Shown one piece after another: positions 22,352 to 25,219 of a stretch of DNA of 25,219 nt. Each line of letters begins with the position of its first letter. The first letter of the stretch is position 1. Below the pieces are notes generated by a model. The model saw only the letters and a list, made by a program, of their open reading frames with translations, made no database searches and was not told the DNA's origin. Source of the DNA: Candidatus Yonathbacteria bacterium CG17_big_fil_post_rev_8_21_14_2_50_43_9 (GTDB lineage Bacteria > Patescibacteriota > Minisyncoccia > Phycocordibacterales > UBA1550). The position numbers and the translations under genes were made by a program. The stretch lies in assembly GCA_002771015.1 (NCBI GenBank), contig PCUO01000009.1, positions 1 through 25,219 of the forward strand, given 5' to 3'.

Positions 22352-23128
22352 TTATCTCCTTAATACCTCCAAAAAGAGAAACATTGGTATCTCTTTTCTC
22401 GCTCTGTCCTCTGCCTTTTTTCTCGGACCAGACTCGCTTTCTCTATGTGAGAGCCATTCCTCAAGGCGCGCCACTACGAAACCGCTATTCGCAAGCGTTT
22501 TGAAATAGTACTGAAGTGGGCGGTGAAACGAAATCGTTGTTTTCGTATCACGCTTGCTTGGGTTCATTTCAATCTCCACTTTTGATTCTGACATATAGCT
22601 GTCCACACGGCGATATTGCGTTTTTGCTTCTTCATCATATCCCCATGCACTCGCTTTTGGGATACGGAAAGCTGGATGATTGAGAACAATGAAAAGTTTA
22701 CCGTGAGGCTTAAGCACGCGCGCACATTCTTTGAAAACTTTGTGAGGCGCTTCAATGTTTTGAATCGCCAGCAAAATCGCAATTTTTTCAAATGAGCTAT
22801 CCTCAAAAAGTGAGAGGTTCTCAGCGGAGTGAGAAAAATATTTAATTTCCTTTGGGGACTCTTTTCTTGCAATTAGGACAAGCTGTTTGCCCAAATCAAC
22901 TCCCGTAGCATCAGCGCCTTCCTGAAAAAATGCGCGCGTAAAGAACCCCTGTCCGCACGCGAGGTCAAGCACGCGTTCCCCCTTTATAATAGCCATCGCA
23001 CGAAGAATGTTTGGTAAAATCACACGCGCTTGATAAGTGTCATCCCGCGCGAGAAGCGTGTCGTACCAATGCGCAACCCCTCCCCACGAGGTAGACTTGG
23101 ATTTTTTTGTAGGTTTTTTGTCTGTCAT
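22352..23128 (-). CDS. class I SAM-dependent methyltransferase
   Basis: The 258-residue protein has a Rossmann-like methyltransferase fold: motif I VLDLACGQGFFTRAF (about 53-67), an acidic end of strand 2 (ATGVDLGKQ), motif II-like FEKIAILLAIQNIE, and motif III ECARVLKPHGKLFIVLNHPAF. The C-terminal part (YFKTLANSGFVVARLEEW) resembles the UbiE/type 11 methyltransferases. The lead is Lys-rich and polar (MTDKKPTKKSKSTSWGG). The substrate cannot be told. It is the first gene of an operon with the CAP protein, divergent from the UDG gene, and likely leaderless. Confidence 0.9.
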   Translation of the reverse strand: MTDKKPTKKSKSTSWGGVAHWYDTLLARDDTYQARVILPNILRAMAIIKGERVLDLACGQGFFTRAFFQEGADATGVDLGKQLVLIARKESPKEIKYFSHSAENLSLFEDSSFEKIAILLAIQNIEAPHKVFKECARVLKPHGKLFIVLNHPAFRIPKASAWGYDEEAKTQYRRVDSYMSESKVEIEMNPSKRDTKTTISFHRPLQYYFKTLANSGFVVARLEEWLSHRESESGPRKKAEDRARKEIPMFLFLEVLRR

Positions 23129-23136
23129 TAAAATTA

Positions 23137-23145
23137 ATTATAGCA
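23137..23145 (-). promoter_or_regulatory. extended -10 of the methyltransferase-CAP operon
   Basis: Minus strand TGC-TATAAT (hexamer 23142-23137), 8 nt before the ATG at 23128. It is a full consensus -10 with the extended motif, and no clear -35. It sits almost back to back with the UDG promoter. Confidence 0.65.
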
Positions 23146-23147
23146 TA

Positions 23148-23156
23148 TGTTACAAT
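23148..23156 (+). promoter_or_regulatory. extended -10 of the UDG gene
   Basis: Plus strand TGT-TACAAT (hexamer 23151-23156), 6 nt before the ATG at 23163. Together with the minus-strand -10 it makes a 34-bp divergent promoter region in which the two polymerases should compete. Confidence 0.55.
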
Positions 23157-23162
23157 CGGCCT

Positions 23163-23735
23163 ATGAATAAAGTCCAAAAACTCAAAAAACTTCACAAAAA
23201 GTGGCTTCAGGAATGCACCTGTGAATTACGAAAAAACGCGATACAGGGTGTCCCTGGTGACGGCAGCGCGAATGCACAAATCGTATTTATAGGTGAAGCG
23301 CCAGGCTCAAAGGAAGACAAAGTGGGGCGGCCTTTCGTCGGCTCCGCGGGGAAATTTCTAGCAGAGATGCTTGAGAGTGTAAAAATGAAACGCGATGATG
23401 TATACATTACCAACATCGTAAAATATCGCCCTCCAAAAAATCGCGACCCAACATCTAAAGAGATTGCTGACTGCACACAGTGGCTTGAAGATGAAATAAA
23501 ACTCATAGACCCCACACTCATTGTATTTTTAGGGCGATACGCGATGAACCATTTCTTTCCAAAAGAAAAAATCTCTGAAGCGCATGGCGTGCTTCTCACA
23601 GAAAATCACTTCGGAAGGGTTCGCAATTTCCTTCCCCTCTACCACCCAGCTGCATCGCTATATAACGGTTCCATTCGTGACGTCATGAAAGATGATTTTA
23701 AGATGATTCCCAAAATACTTGGAGAATTGAAGTAG
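23163..23735 (+). CDS. uracil-DNA glycosylase, family 4-like, altered Fe-S site
   Basis: Removes uracil from DNA in base-excision repair. The 190-residue product shows the family 4 layout: VPGDG (30-34), catalytic-pocket motif GEAPGSKED (44-52), GRPFVGSAG (55-63), YITNIVKYRPPKNRDP (81-96) and YHPAASLY (160-167). Family 4 enzymes hold a 4Fe-4S cluster with four Cys. Here the first pair is Cys18-x-Cys20 (not CxxC), the third ligand position (VKC in classic members) is Tyr88, and Cys104 remains. The cluster may be lost or remodelled. The frame is open upstream to 23037, but the start at 23163 fits the family and the promoter. Stop is TAG. Confidence 0.92.
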   Translation: MNKVQKLKKLHKKWLQECTCELRKNAIQGVPGDGSANAQIVFIGEAPGSKEDKVGRPFVGSAGKFLAEMLESVKMKRDDVYITNIVKYRPPKNRDPTSKEIADCTQWLEDEIKLIDPTLIVFLGRYAMNHFFPKEKISEAHGVLLTENHFGRVRNFLPLYHPAASLYNGSIRDVMKDDFKMIPKILGELK

Positions 23736-23737
23736 AA

Positions 23738-23806
23738 ATACTAAAAAACCCCGTTGCATAATAAGCTCACGGCCGTGAGCTTATTATGCAACGGGGTTTT
23801 TAGTAT
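23738..23806. terminator. bidirectional terminator between UDG and atpC
   Basis: A 58-nt perfect palindrome (23744-23801) with centre CACGGCCGTG, flanked by A5 on the left and T5 on the right. It extends five more pairs past a single bulged A (23743), for 34 bp in all. It starts 3 nt after the UDG stop and ends 7 nt before the atpC stop, so it serves convergent transcripts from both sides. Confidence 0.92.
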
Positions 23807-23812
23807 AGTTTT

Positions 23813-24046
23813 CTACAAAATGACTGTCGCTTCATTGTGAGCCACTTCCAGTATACCGCTCTCCACGGAAATTATAATTTCCGTGCCTTCACTATCAATA
23901 ACTTTTAGCTCGCCCCTCATGATTGGAGTTGCAAGAGGCGCATGATGAGGAAGGATAGTTAAGTCGCCAATGCCACCCTTGCATGACAAACTCACTGCAT
24001 CTCCTTTGAAGAGCACTTCGTCCACTTTTGCGATGGTTAGCTTCAT
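23813..24046 (-). CDS. atpC: F1 ATP synthase epsilon subunit, N-terminal domain only
   Basis: A 77-residue protein that covers just the beta-sandwich domain of epsilon: LTIAKVDEVLFKGDAVSLSCKGGIGDLTILPHHAPL (3-38), then GELKVIDSEGTEIIISVESGILEV. The usual C-terminal helical hairpin (taking the family to about 130-140 residues), which inhibits ATP hydrolysis, is absent. The stop TAG is clean. The protein would still join gamma to the c-ring, but could not give epsilon inhibition. It follows atpD by 124 bp that hold a large hairpin. No Shine-Dalgarno sequence is seen. Confidence 0.93.
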   Translation of the reverse strand: MKLTIAKVDEVLFKGDAVSLSCKGGIGDLTILPHHAPLATPIMRGELKVIDSEGTEIIISVESGILEVAHNEATVIL

Positions 24047-24083
24047 ATTAGTTTTTGTTTGTTTATTTTCTTCATGCCCACGT

Positions 24084-24139
24084 CTTTGCTAGTACTCGAA
24101 GCAATCTAGGCTCATGGATTGCTTCGAGTACTCGCAAAG
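24084..24139 (-). other. long hairpin between atpD and atpC
   Basis: The stem has 22 pairs with one mismatch: CTTTGC plus AGTACTCGAAGCAATC (24084-24106) against the complement (24117-24139), with a 10-nt loop. No U-tract follows in the minus direction, so read-through into atpC is expected. It may be cleaved or may stabilise the atpD message, helping to make more beta than epsilon. Confidence 0.72.
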
Positions 24140-24170
24140 GCGAATCCTGACAGTGACTTTTAAATTCTGA

Positions 24171-25219
<1,049 letters not shown>

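Overview
The window looks like a chromosomal segment of a Patescibacteria/CPR (Parcubacteria-like) bacterium. The reasons are a mix of compact housekeeping genes and CPR-style variants: an alanyl-tRNA synthetase that stops after the editing domain, an ATP synthase epsilon subunit reduced to its N-terminal domain, a sigma-region-4/HARE regulator, a DUF5671-type membrane protein and a DUF8128-like membrane protein. Most starts also lack a Shine-Dalgarno sequence. UGA is a stop here and not a sense codon: long genes are free of in-frame TGA and one gene ends in TGA.

Layout. (1) 1-3100, minus strand: alaS, khpA (KH protein) and trmD, with a decayed second copy of a trmD 3' end at the left edge. 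(2) 3100-5300, minus: an MgtC-like membrane protein, an ATP-cone/Mrr-type nuclease and an unrecognised 128-residue protein. (3) 5269-8752, minus: a DUF8128-like gene, mltG and mnmA. (4) 8888-13437, minus: the sigma-4/HARE regulator, leuS and a DUF5671-like gene. (5) 13566-14585: a decayed IS481-type element on the plus strand. It ends just before the promoter of a three-gene plus-strand operon (14624-17615) for a pseudo-receiver, an ABC ATPase with a duplicated C-terminal extension, and a MacB/FtsX-type permease. (6) 17616-18400: an AT-rich decayed secreted or membrane protein gene. (7) ychF on the minus strand, then a second decayed transposase element (19577-20933). (8) 20996-23735: a 75-residue helical protein, a CAP-domain envelope protein and a methyltransferase (all minus), and a divergent uracil-DNA glycosylase (plus). 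(9) A 34-bp-stem bidirectional terminator, then atpC and a partial atpD on the minus strand, running off the right edge.

As a system, most of the window is translation and tRNA maturation (alaS, leuS, trmD, mnmA, khpA, ychF), envelope (mltG, CAP protein, ABC/FtsX exporter), DNA maintenance (UDG, Mrr-type nuclease) and energy (F1 ATPase). The two insertion elements and the AT-rich pseudogene are the accessory parts.

The most interesting patterns cut across genes. At least nine genes have a -10 element, often with an extended TGN, placed 6-9 nt before the ATG, which predicts leaderless mRNAs. Intergenic heptamer repeats (GTCAAAN and GAATNTN) occur at three loci. Nearly all frameshifts in the decayed genes are one-base changes in A/T runs. 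The ABC ATPase carries a roughly 96-residue-period duplication beside a receiver that lacks its phospho-aspartate. No rRNA, tRNA or CRISPR array was found by eye.
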